Origin: an uncultured Rhizobium sp.
GTDB lineage: Bacteria > Pseudomonadota > Alphaproteobacteria > Rhizobiales > Rhizobiaceae
NCBI GenBank assembly: GCA_945952045.1
Contig: CAMFHE010000008.1
Coordinates: 85,769-149,768 of the forward strand
Direction: 5' to 3'
DNA: 64,000 nt
Below are positions 1 to 6,981 of the stretch, one piece after another (position 1 is the first letter of the stretch; each line of letters begins with the position of its first letter). Below the pieces are notes generated by a model, which was given only the letters and a program-made list of their open reading frames with translations, was not told the DNA's origin and ran no database searches. A program made the translations under genes and the position numbers.

Positions 1-308
1 CGCGCCGGCGGCGTCTGGCCTGTGATGCGGTAGCGGCAGGTCGAGCGCAGCGGCTGGCCGCTGTCATCCTGCCCTGCGGTGAATTTCAGCCCTTCGGCGC
101 TGCCGAGCAGCAGCTTGCCGGCGCGGGCGCGGTGGGATTTGGCGTAAGGATCGGCATCGGCGGTCTGCGCGCGCGGAAAGGCTTCCCAGGCGCCAAGGCG
201 GATGACCCCGAAGCCGGAGGAGGCGTTCAGCGCATACAGCGTCGTGCTGATGCCCGCGCCGAAGGCGATGGCCAGCGCCAGAGCGACATAGAGGGGAACC
301 CGGAACAC
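1..308 (-). CDS. DUF1214 domain protein, N-terminal part (cut by window edge)
   Basis: Not in the ORF track because it runs off the window. Reverse-strand reading from a GTG at 308 gives VFRVPLYVALALAIAFGAG, a membrane segment, followed by a soluble stretch with LGAWEAFP and KSHRARAGKLLLGSAEGL, which I recognise as typical of rhizobial DUF1214 proteins. Function is unknown; these are membrane-anchored envelope proteins. It starts 41 bases downstream of the penicillin-binding protein stop on the same strand, so the two may share a transcript. AGAGG lies about 10 bases before the GTG. The C-terminal part lies outside the window. Confidence 0.72.
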   Translation of the reverse strand, partial: MFRVPLYVALALAIAFGAGISTTLYALNASSGFGVIRLGAWEAFPRAQTADADPYAKSHRARAGKLLLGSAEGLKFTAGQDDSGQPLRSTCRYRITGQTPPA

Positions 309-349
309 GATGCGGCGGCCTCTTGTCGCTTATCGGAAAAGGAATGGGA

Positions 350-2554
350 TCATTCGACGCTCGCCACCTTCTGCGTGCCGAGCGGTTTTGCTTCGCGAAG
401 CTTGTCGCCAAGGGAGCGCAACAGGCGCGTGGCTTCCACAGACAGCGAGCGCGGCCGGATGAGCGGCGGCAGCGCGCCTTCCTCGGTCTTGGTATCGGCC
501 TTGGCAACCGCTTGCGCCGGCTTGGCGTCCTTCGAGGGCAGCGGATTGTCGATGCCGGGGATCGCACGCAACTCGATGCCCTGATGGGCATAATCCATGA
601 CGCGCTTGAAGGTCGAGGCCGGCAGCGAGCCGCCGGTCATGTTGTTCGTCGAGGTGTAATCGTCGTTTCCGAACCAGACGGCGCAGGTGTAATTGCCGGT
701 GAAGCCGACGAACCAGGCATCGCGATAGGCCTGCGTCGTGCCGGTTTTGCCGGCGGTGACGATGCCGTTGTCGAGCGCTGCCTTTCTGGCCGTACCGATA
801 ATCGGGATCTGCGACAGCATGTAGTTCATCGAGGCATTGGCCTTTTCCGACAGGATCCGCTTCGGCGGCGGCTCGTCCCGGTCGAAATCGTAAAGCACGC
901 GCCCGTCATAGCCGATGATCTGCGTAATGCCGTGACGGCGCGATTGCATGCCGCCGGCCGGGAAGACGGAATAGCCGGTCGCCTGGTCCATGACCGTCAT
1001 TTCCGACGTGCCGAGCGGGATGGTCTTGTCGTTGCGGATCGGCGTTTCGACGCCCATGGCCTTGGCCATGTTGACGATGGTGTCGATGCCAAGCTCATCC
1101 TTGGCAAGCCGCACCGGCACGGTGTTGATCGACTTGGCGATGGCGGTCAGAAGGGTGATCTTGCCGGAATAGGAGCGGCCGTAATTCTGGGGCGACCAGC
1201 CGCGCCAGGTGATCGGCGCATCGACGATGGTCGTCTGCGGCGTCATGCCCTTTTCCATGGCGGCGGCATAGGTATAGACCTTGAAGGACGAACCCGGCTG
1301 GCGCAGCGCCTTGGTGGCGCGGTTGAACTGGCTTTCGCCGTAATCGCGCCCGCCGACCATGGCGCGAACCGCCCCGCCATTCTCGATCATCACAAGCGCG
1401 CCCTGCTTGACGCGGTAGCCTTCGCCGAATTCGCGCAGGCTGGTTTCGACCGATTGTTCCGAGGCCTTCTGCAGCCCCATGTCGATGGTGGTGCGCACGA
1501 TCACCGAATGTTCGGGGAAACGATAGGAGAGGCGCTGCACCTCGTCAAAGGCCCAGTCGAGGAAGAAATCCGGGGCCTCGACCTCGTTGCGGTCGATGAC
1601 GGTGGCCGGATTGCGCCGCGCGGCGATCACCTGACCCTCGGTCATCATGCCGCTCTGCACGAGGTTGCTGAGCACCTCGTTGGCGCGGGCGCGCGCCGCC
1701 GGCAGATTGACATGCGGTGCGTATTTGGCAGGCGCCTTGAACAGGCCGGCGAGGATCGCGGCTTCCGCCAGATCGACCTCGCGGATCGATTTTCCGAAAT
1801 AGAATTGCGCTGCGGCGGCTGCGCCAAACGTGCCGCCGCCCATATAGGCGCGGTCGAGATAGGTGCGCAGGATTTCCTTCTTCGAAAGATTGGCTTCCAG
1901 CCACAGCGCGAGGAAGGCTTCCTTGATCTTGCGTTCGATGGAGCGCTCGTTCGACAGGAACAGGTTCTTGGCGAGCTGCTGCGTCAGCGTCGAACCGCCC
2001 TGCACGACGCCGCCGGCCTTGGCATTCTCGCTCATGGCGCGGAACAGGCCGATGAAATCGATGCCGAAATGATCGAAGAAGCGCCGGTCCTCGGTCGCCA
2101 GCACGGCTTTCACGAAATAATCCGGCAGGTCATCGATCGGGACGGAATCCTCATGGATGATGCCGCGATGGCCGATGACATTGCCGTAGCGATCGAGGAA
2201 GGTGACGGCGAAATCGCCGCGATTGCGCCAGTCGTCCTTGGTTTCCTCGAAGGCCGGCTGGGCGAGCATCAGGAGGACGACGGCGCCGCCCGTGCCGAGC
2301 GTCGCGGCCTCGCCGAGCACTTCGAACACGCCGCGTTTCCAGCCGCGTACGCGAAAACGGCGGAAGAAGATGGTGATCTCTTCCCAGATTTCGCCGGCCT
2401 TGAAGCCGGCGTTCCAGACGGTGGAATCGATCCACGAGTCGATGCGCAGCAGGATATGCCGCTTGCGGGGAGGACGGTTTTCCGGGGGAAGAGGTTCCTG
2501 CACCTGGTCTGCGCTCCAGTTCCCGTTTTCACCATTCGGCCTTGACGCAGCCAC
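350..2554 (-). CDS. Penicillin-binding protein 1A family (bifunctional transglycosylase/transpeptidase)
   Basis: Class A PBP of 734 aa that polymerises and cross-links peptidoglycan at the inner membrane. Seen in order: a basic cytoplasmic N-terminus; a membrane segment (AVVLLMLAQ) near residue 95; a GT51 glycosyltransferase domain with [12 protein letters not shown] and [14 protein letters not shown]; and a transpeptidase domain with the catalytic SxxK in [11 protein letters not shown], the SIN motif in AKSINTVP and the KTG box in [15 protein letters not shown]. All catalytic motifs are present. The C-terminal ~80 residues are low-complexity and polar. The start is a GTG; no clearly better ATG lies downstream. 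Its reverse complement carries a 740-aa open frame (323..2545 +), which is a shadow. PbpC-like or MrcA-like paralogues cannot be told apart here, so no symbol is given. Confidence 0.93.
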   Translation of the reverse strand: MAASRPNGENGNWSADQVQEPLPPENRPPRKRHILLRIDSWIDSTVWNAGFKAGEIWEEITIFFRRFRVRGWKRGVFEVLGEAATLGTGGAVVLLMLAQPAFEETKDDWRNRGDFAVTFLDRYGNVIGHRGIIHEDSVPIDDLPDYFVKAVLATEDRRFFDHFGIDFIGLFRAMSENAKAGGVVQGGSTLTQQLAKNLFLSNERSIERKIKEAFLALWLEANLSKKEILRTYLDRAYMGGGTFGAAAAAQFYFGKSIREVDLAEAAILAGLFKAPAKYAPHVNLPAARARANEVLSNLVQSGMMTEGQVIAARRNPATVIDRNEVEAPDFFLDWAFDEVQRLSYRFPEHSVIVRTTIDMGLQKASEQSVETSLREFGEGYRVKQGALVMIENGGAVRAMVGGRDYGESQFNRATKALRQPGSSFKVYTYAAAMEKGMTPQTTIVDAPITWRGWSPQNYGRSYSGKITLLTAIAKSINTVPVRLAKDELGIDTIVNMAKAMGVETPIRNDKTIPLGTSEMTVMDQATGYSVFPAGGMQSRRHGITQIIGYDGRVLYDFDRDEPPPKRILSEKANASMNYMLSQIPIIGTARKAALDNGIVTAGKTGTTQAYRDAWFVGFTGNYTCAVWFGNDDYTSTNNMTGGSLPASTFKRVMDYAHQGIELRAIPGIDNPLPSKDAKPAQAVAKADTKTEEGALPPLIRPRSLSVEATRLLRSLGDKLREAKPLGTQKVASVE

Positions 2555-2717
2555 ATCCTGCCGTCAGAGCATGGACCTGAACCGATACGCCCGTAGGGTT
2601 AACAAACCGATATCGTGGCATCATTGGGGAATTGCGAAAAAAGAACAAGAGTTGCGGCGCAACAGCGGCGGGGATTTTCCGGTTCGCGGGCGCCCCTCGC
2701 GAGAAATTGAAAGAACC

Positions 2718-3185
2718 ATGGCCGACGAACGACCCTTCTGGAAAACCAAGGCGCTGACCGAGATGAGCCAGGCGGAGTGGGAAAGCCTGTGCGACGGCTG
2801 CGGCCTCTGTTGTCTCAACAAGCTGGAGGACTGGGACACCGGCGAGGTGGTGTTCACCAGCGTTGCCTGCAAGCTGCTCGACGGCGAAAGCTGTCGGTGC
2901 TCCAGCTACCCCAACCGGCAGGAGATCGTTCCCGATTGCATCCAGCTGACCCCTGAGGCCGTCCATGAGATCGGCTGGCTGCCGCCGACCTGCGGCTACC
3001 GGCTGGTGCGCGATGGGGAGGACCTCTACTGGTGGCATCCGCTGGTGTCCGGCGATCCCGAAACGGTCCACCTCGCGGGCATTTCCGCCCGTGGTCGCAC
3101 CGTCAGCGAAGACGAGGTCGATGTCGACGATTTCGAGGATTACGTTGTCGACTGGCCGCTGACCGTGGGGCAGGGCAAGGGATGA
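2718..3185 (+). CDS. YcgN-family cysteine cluster protein (UPF0260)
   Basis: 155-aa soluble protein. The N-terminal [32 protein letters not shown] matches the YcgN/UPF0260 family, with the cysteine cluster CDGCGLCC near residues 26-33 and further cysteines in [14 protein letters not shown] and DCIQLTP. Such CxxCxxxC arrangements bind a metal or an Fe-S centre in related families; the biochemical role is not established. The ATG at 2718 (ACCATGGCC) begins the conserved region, so the longer ORF-track start at 2202 is rejected because it runs through the divergent PBP gene. Its TGA overlaps the ATG of the LysE-type gene (ATGA), so the two are translationally coupled. Confidence 0.88.
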   Translation: MADERPFWKTKALTEMSQAEWESLCDGCGLCCLNKLEDWDTGEVVFTSVACKLLDGESCRCSSYPNRQEIVPDCIQLTPEAVHEIGWLPPTCGYRLVRDGEDLYWWHPLVSGDPETVHLAGISARGRTVSEDEVDVDDFEDYVVDWPLTVGQGKG

Positions 3186-3805
3186 TTGAGGGCCTGCCGC
3201 CCGAACTCTGGGCTTTCGTGCTTGCCTCCTTCCTTATCGAACTGACGCCGGGCCCCAACATGACCTGGCTCGCGATGCTGGCGCTGGTGGAGGGGCGATT
3301 GCGGGGCTATGCCGCCGTTGCAGGCATCGGCCTGGGGTTGGCCCTGCTGGGTGCGGCGGCGGCGATAGGGCTTGCCGAACTTGTGCAGGCATCCTCCTTT
3401 CTTTACCAGGCGCTGCGCTGGGCCGGCGTCGGCTTCCTGCTCTATCTCGCCTATGACGGCTGGCGCGGCGAACCGGCGGCGGGCCCGCAGGATATTGCGG
3501 TGGACCTGCGTCGCGCCTTCCTGCGTGGGCTGACGACCAATCTGCTTAATCCAAAGGCGGCGATCTTCTACATCGCCGTGCTGCCGACCTTCGTTTCGTC
3601 CGGGCCGCCTCAGGCTGCGCAGATCGCGACGTTGACCGCCGCCTATGTCACGGTCGCCACGCTGGTGCATGCCGGCATCGTGACCCTGTGTGGCACCTTC
3701 GAGCGGTTGGTCGGCAAGGGGACGCGTGAACGCTATGTGCGGCGCAGCCTTTCCGTCTGCCTGGCGCTGGTTGCGGTCTGGTTCGCCTGGACGACGGCAA
3801 GATAA
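3182..3805 (+). CDS. LysE/RhtB-type amino acid exporter
   Basis: 207 aa with about six hydrophobic segments. The N-terminal signature [22 protein letters not shown] is diagnostic of the LysE/RhtB superfamily, and [22 protein letters not shown] is the second conserved block of the family. It would export amino acids or related small molecules across the inner membrane; substrate cannot be inferred. Length is normal for the family. The start at 3182 overlaps the YcgN-like stop by four bases. Confidence 0.9.
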   Translation: MIEGLPPELWAFVLASFLIELTPGPNMTWLAMLALVEGRLRGYAAVAGIGLGLALLGAAAAIGLAELVQASSFLYQALRWAGVGFLLYLAYDGWRGEPAAGPQDIAVDLRRAFLRGLTTNLLNPKAAIFYIAVLPTFVSSGPPQAAQIATLTAAYVTVATLVHAGIVTLCGTFERLVGKGTRERYVRRSLSVCLALVAVWFAWTTAR

Positions 3806-3869
3806 GAAAAAATTCTTATATAGGAAAATAGTCCTTGACGGCGTGACGGTCGTTTGATAGGGTTCAGGC

Positions 3870-3957
3870 ATAGTCGAAGAGTTGCGCCGAGATGAGGCGC
3901 AGCGGCGACAAGGGTTTGCGAAAGCGGCGGTTCCTTCCGGGACGGCCGCTTTTTTAA
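3870..3957 (+). ncRNA. Candidate small RNA upstream of the GTA cluster
   Basis: A promoter-like TTGACG (3835-3840), a 17-base spacer and TAGGGT (3858-3863) precede a GC-rich stretch with a small hairpin (GCGCC-gagatga-GGCGC, about 3887-3903) and the terminator at 3921-3955. There is no convincing ORF inside. This could be a short sRNA or an attenuator-like leader of the downstream cluster. The -10 match is weak. Inference only. Confidence 0.3.
3921..3955 (+). terminator. Rho-independent terminator
   Basis: AAAGCGGC at 3921-3928 pairs with GCCGCTTT at 3945-3952, followed by a run of T. It lies between the LysE-type gene and the first GTA-like gene, so it would end either the ycgN-lysE transcript or the candidate sRNA. 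Confidence 0.65.
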
Positions 3958-3971
3958 TTGGAGTGGTGGCG

Positions 3972-4541
3972 ATGGGCACGATCGATCTGGAGCTGTTTGC
4001 GGATTGGGCGGAACAGCCGGCTGACACTGGCGAAGAGGCCGAGGGCGACGACGCGCGGCTGTTGCGCCGGGCCGGAAAGCTGTTGCTGGAGGTCAAGTCG
4101 CGCGAGGCGGGCGAGGGCGATCTGCGCGTGCTGCTCGGCGACATGACCCGCGAGATGCGGGCGCAGTTCGATTATTTCCGCGCCCTTCGTGAAAGCGCCG
4201 AAAAGGCGCTTGCCGATCCCGCCGACGAGGCGGCGGCGAAAACCTCGCGCGCCGATGCGAAGGCGGCGAGCGACGCCATGTCACTGATCGTGCGCACGCT
4301 GGAGAAGGTCGACAGCCTGCAGCGCCAGCTTGCCCATGACCGACAGCTGGAGGCCGAGAGGCAGGCGGATGCGCAAGACCCCGCCGCAGCCCGCGCTCAC
4401 TTCCTGGCGCTGATCGATGCCCGCGCCGAGGAGGCGGCAACGCTTCGCTTCGAACAATTCAAACAGGATTGGCTGAATGCGCGTGATCAAACCGATGGGC
4501 CTGCCGAACCGCAACCGCCGCCGCCGATGCAAGGCGGCTGA
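3972..4541 (+). CDS. GTA g1-like protein, probable small terminase subunit
   Basis: 189 aa, acidic and mostly helical (for example EMRAQFDYFRALRESAEKAL), ending in a proline-rich tail. It sits directly before terL, the place of RcGTA ORFg1, which is known as the small terminase of that system. The assignment rests on position and general character; I do not recognise a decisive motif. The ATG at 3972 begins MGTIDLELFADWAEQ. The upstream ORF-track start at 3882 would translate through the terminator hairpin and is rejected. It could instead be an unrelated phage-type scaffold or a DUF protein. Confidence 0.6.
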   Translation: MGTIDLELFADWAEQPADTGEEAEGDDARLLRRAGKLLLEVKSREAGEGDLRVLLGDMTREMRAQFDYFRALRESAEKALADPADEAAAKTSRADAKAASDAMSLIVRTLEKVDSLQRQLAHDRQLEAERQADAQDPAAARAHFLALIDARAEEAATLRFEQFKQDWLNARDQTDGPAEPQPPPPMQGG

Positions 4542-4581
4542 CGGCAAGGCGATCGCGATCCTGAATGGGCATGAGCAGGGC

Positions 4582-5115
4582 ATGATTGATATCGCAAGGC
4601 AACACGAGGGCGGGCTCGCCAAGGCCGCTGCATCGGCGCTGGAGGCCGGCCGCCGGCTTCTTCCCGCGCCTGCGCCCGACCTTTCCGGCGATCCGCTCGA
4701 CTTCGCTACCGTCCTTTCTCGTGATTGGACATTCCTGCGCCGGCGCGAACAGGCGCCGCCGCCGGGCGACTGGCGCAGTTGGCTGATCCTTGGCGGTCGT
4801 GGCTCCGGCAAGACGCGGGCCGGCGCGGAATGGGTGCATGAACTGGCGACGCGCCATCCCAATGCCGGCGAATTGCGCATCGCGCTGGTCGCCGAAACCC
4901 TGGGCGACGCCCGAGAGGTGATGATCGACGGCGTCTCCGGCATCTGCCGCATCGCCCGCGCCAAGCGCCCGGATTTCGAGGCATCGCGCCGGCGGCTGGT
5001 CTGGCCGACGGGCGCGATGGCGCAGATCTTCTCCTCCGAGGATCCGGAAAGCCTGCGCGGGCCGCAATTCCACTTCGCCTGGTGCGACGAGCTCGCCATG
5101 ATGAAAAATGTATAG
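4582..5115 (+). pseudogene. TerL large terminase, N-terminal (ATPase) half, split by integrative element
   Basis: N-terminal half of the GTA/HK97-type large terminase that packages DNA into heads. Walker A is intact (LGGRGSGKTRAGAEWV) and Walker B follows as FHFAWCDELA. Genuine homology ends at the GCC codon 5095-5097; five element-encoded codons (MMKNV) and a TAG at 5113-5115 follow. The ATG at 4582 is preceded by GAGCAGGGC; an upstream in-frame start at 4477 would overlap the g1-like gene. The nuclease half continues in the same frame at 12246. Joining the two gives about 448 codons, the usual length of this family. As it stands the product lacks the nuclease domain and should not package DNA. 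Confidence 0.88.
5095..5098. other. attL core (left end of integrative element)
   Basis: terL homology ends within GAGCTCGCCA. The right junction reads GAACTGGCCA, so 8 of 10 bases match and the exact shared core is GCCA. A very short core is typical of serine integrases. The crossover cannot be placed more precisely than these 4 bp. Confidence 0.72.
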
Positions 5116-5124
5116 AAGGTTCGA

Positions 5125-5706
5125 CTACTGATACGCCGCTTGAATTCTCATCACAGTTGCCCGACTTACGTTAAACCGTCTTGCCAGTTCTGAGTTCGTT
5201 GCGCCTTCTGCTGATCCGGCGATCAGCTCGTCGCATTCCCGTTTCGAAAGAGCCTTCGGCCTTCCGAGTGTCTTTCCCTCTGCCTTCGCCCTTTTCAAAC
5301 CAGCGTGGGTCCTTTCGACGAGCAATTCCCTTTCAAACTGAGCGAATGCCATGATGACGTTGAGCATCATTTTGCCAATGGCCGTCTGGAGTTCAAAGCC
5401 AGATAGGGCAAGACAATGGACCTCAATGCCTAAATCTGAAAGATGGCTCATTGTTCGGTTGATGTCTGCAACATCCCTTCCCAACCGGTCCAGCTTGGTC
5501 ACGATTAAGCGGTCACCTTTCTCAAGCTTCATCAGCAGCGTTTTAAAGCCTGCGCGCTCCAATGCGGGCGATGAACCAGAAACCGTCTCCGTGACAATTC
5601 TATGCTTCTCAATCTGGAAACCTTTGGTTTCGATTTCCCTGATTTGGTTCTCAGTTGTCTGTTCGCTTGTAGAAACACGGCAATACGCAAAAGTGCGGCT
5701 CATCAA
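5125..5706 (-). CDS. Small serine recombinase (resolvase/DNA invertase, Pin/Tn3 type)
   Basis: 193 aa, full length for a resolvase/invertase. The N-terminal catalytic domain has FAYCRVSTSEQ with nucleophile Ser12, then LIVTKLDRLGRDVADI and FAQFERELLVERTHAGLKRAKAEGK leading into the long E helix. The C-terminal helix-turn-helix is NSELARRFNVSRATVMRIQAAYQ. It cuts and rejoins DNA at short paired sites through a phosphoserine link. It lies at the left end of the element, pointing at attL, with a dyad-rich upstream region that could be its res site or operator. Whether it resolves replication dimers of the excised circle or inverts DNA cannot be decided by sequence alone. The second Met is an equally good start. 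Confidence 0.93.
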   Translation of the reverse strand: MMSRTFAYCRVSTSEQTTENQIREIETKGFQIEKHRIVTETVSGSSPALERAGFKTLLMKLEKGDRLIVTKLDRLGRDVADINRTMSHLSDLGIEVHCLALSGFELQTAIGKMMLNVIMAFAQFERELLVERTHAGLKRAKAEGKTLGRPKALSKRECDELIAGSAEGATNSELARRFNVSRATVMRIQAAYQ

Positions 5707-5714
5707 TCCACCTG

Positions 5715-5822
5715 TTCAAAATCGATGTGCAAAATGTACCTATGTTCAAAACCAAAGTAAAGGGTTTTTGAACGGTGAATGATGCGGAGTATTTCACCGT
5801 TCAAATACGTTCGTTTACGAAC
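5715..5822. promoter_or_regulatory. Dyad cluster upstream of the resolvase gene (candidate res site/operator)
   Basis: Several palindromic sites are packed together: TTCAAA at 5715-5720 and 5745-5750; TTTGAACGGTGAA (5767-5779) facing TTCACCGTTCAAA (5793-5805), a perfect 13-bp dyad with 13-base spacing; and GTTCGT-TT-ACGAAC (5809-5822). The shared half-site is TTCAA/TTGAA. Resolvase res sites lie just upstream of their gene and consist of several dyads, which fits. Autoregulatory operators would look the same. Confidence 0.5.
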
Positions 5823-5938
5823 AGTATTATTGGAATATATTTTTGACGGTCGTAAAATTATTTTTTAGAATCTTAAATAAAAATTGATTTAAATTCGATT
5901 TTAACCTATAAATACATTAGAACTAATCGTTGTCGGAG

Positions 5939-6024
5939 GCGAGGGTTCCCTCGCTATCGATGACAATTGGATACAGAGGGGCCTGAAATTGCTGACCGAC
6001 AACAGCAGTTTCAGGCCTCTTTTG
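5939..6024 (+). ncRNA. Two-hairpin candidate RNA ahead of the HUH-like gene
   Basis: A perfect hairpin GCGAGGG-tt-CCCTCGC (5939-5954) is followed by a long hairpin, GGCCTGAAATTGCTG (5980-5994) pairing with CAGCAGTTTCAGGCC (6003-6017) with one G-T type mismatch, and then TTTT (6020-6023). Nothing upstream on this strand needs a terminator, because the resolvase gene is divergent. A short independent transcript, such as a regulatory or antisense-type RNA for the following gene, is therefore plausible. The flanks are AT-rich, so the GC-rich stems stand out. No promoter could be fixed. Confidence 0.35.
5978..6023 (+). terminator. Rho-independent terminator-like hairpin
   Basis: A 15-bp stem with an 8-base loop (ACCGACAA) is followed directly by CTCTTTT. 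It is the 3' end of the candidate RNA above, or a leader attenuator for the gene at 6188. Confidence 0.55.
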
Positions 6025-6187
6025 TCTTGTAATCCAACCAGATTTTCAACTGCGAAAGAGGCTGATCCGCAACCAGCTATGGGGGTAGGGGTCGAGCCCA
6101 ATGTTTGTTGCAGAAAAATTTCAATAAATTCATGTGCTTTTATTTAAGGGCGCATTTGTTCAATTATTGCCAAATAAAGGCTTGAAA

Positions 6188-6889
6188 ATGCTGAGCACGA
6201 AGGAAATACTAAAGGAATACGCTAATTGGACAATCGAAAAGAAAAGCAGTGGTTGGATAGTATATCAAATTACGATAATGTTCGATCAATTAAATTTGGA
6301 TAATGGCCCATATAAACGTCAGATGACCAAATTGATCGATTTGTTATACATAAAACTGCTTTCTCGTGTTTTCAAACGAAAAGACGATCATGCGTATGAA
6401 AACTATCCAATATGGGTCCTTTGCCCGGATTTGCCTGTACCTAAGGTCAGGAAAAAGAAACTCAAAATCGAGGATGTGAAAATAAACGGCGGACTACACT
6501 ATCATGGGATCGTAATGATCCCGCCAAATAAACGAGATGACTTCGATCTAATTTATATAATTAAAAATTTTAATCATCTATATTGTATTCGAGGAATTGC
6601 ATCCATCCATATAGATACTGTTACAGAAACGCCAGAAAAGTTCTCAAATTACGTTCTAAAATCATTGCAACGCTTCAGGGCGAGTACAGACGATCTATTT
6701 ATTTTGCCAAAAAATTCCAGCGAAGAAGGTAATATTACTGAAATCGAACGCGAAGAAATAGATAAAGATATCGCCGTATCTCGCCGTGAAAGCGAAATAC
6801 GAAAAATTATAAATCTATCAAAATCAAATAAAGACGAATACGTATCGGCTTTTAAACCGTCCTCGACTATCTCAAATATAGCTGCCTAA
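6188..6889 (+). CDS. HUH-endonuclease-like protein (candidate Rep/relaxase-type initiator)
   Basis: 233 aa, lysine- and isoleucine-rich, in AT-rich DNA unlike the host genes. Three spaced motifs resemble those of HUH replication initiators: a hydrophobic strand VYQITIMF near residue 25 (motif I-like); GGLHYHGIVMIPP with H104-Y-H106 (the His-hydrophobic-His metal motif II); and FSNYVLKSL with Y155 and K158 (the YxxK motif III). Such proteins nick one strand through the tyrosine to start rolling-circle replication or transfer. The order and spacing fit, but the identification is from motifs only. The ATG at 6188 is preceded by AAAGG; the ORF-track start 18 codons earlier has no ribosome-binding site. 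It is convergent with the flagellin gene across a shared terminator. The C-terminal ~60 residues are charged and show no domain I recognise. Confidence 0.55.
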   Translation: MLSTKEILKEYANWTIEKKSSGWIVYQITIMFDQLNLDNGPYKRQMTKLIDLLYIKLLSRVFKRKDDHAYENYPIWVLCPDLPVPKVRKKKLKIEDVKINGGLHYHGIVMIPPNKRDDFDLIYIIKNFNHLYCIRGIASIHIDTVTETPEKFSNYVLKSLQRFRASTDDLFILPKNSSEEGNITEIEREEIDKDIAVSRRESEIRKIINLSKSNKDEYVSAFKPSSTISNIAA

Positions 6890-6931
6890 TGATAAACGGG
6901 CATATTTTTAAGTGAAATCGTTGCAAACATT

Positions 6932-6954
6932 AAGGGGGCGAACAGCCCCCTTTT
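6932..6954. terminator. Bidirectional terminator between the HUH-like and flagellin genes
   Basis: AAGGGGGC (6932-6939), loop GAACA, GCCCCCTT (6945-6952), then TT. It is flanked by A on one side and T on the other and lies between convergent genes, so it can end both transcripts. Confidence 0.85.
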
Positions 6955-6981
6955 GTCGTTCACAAGCCGTCAATCGCGGGT

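Noticed and set aside
323-2545. 740-aa ORF on the plus strand
   Set aside because: It is antisense to the penicillin-binding protein, whose catalytic motifs are all intact; a typical shadow in GC-rich DNA.
5901-6101. 66-aa minus-strand ORF
   Set aside because: Runs through two strong hairpins; the RNA structures explain the region better.
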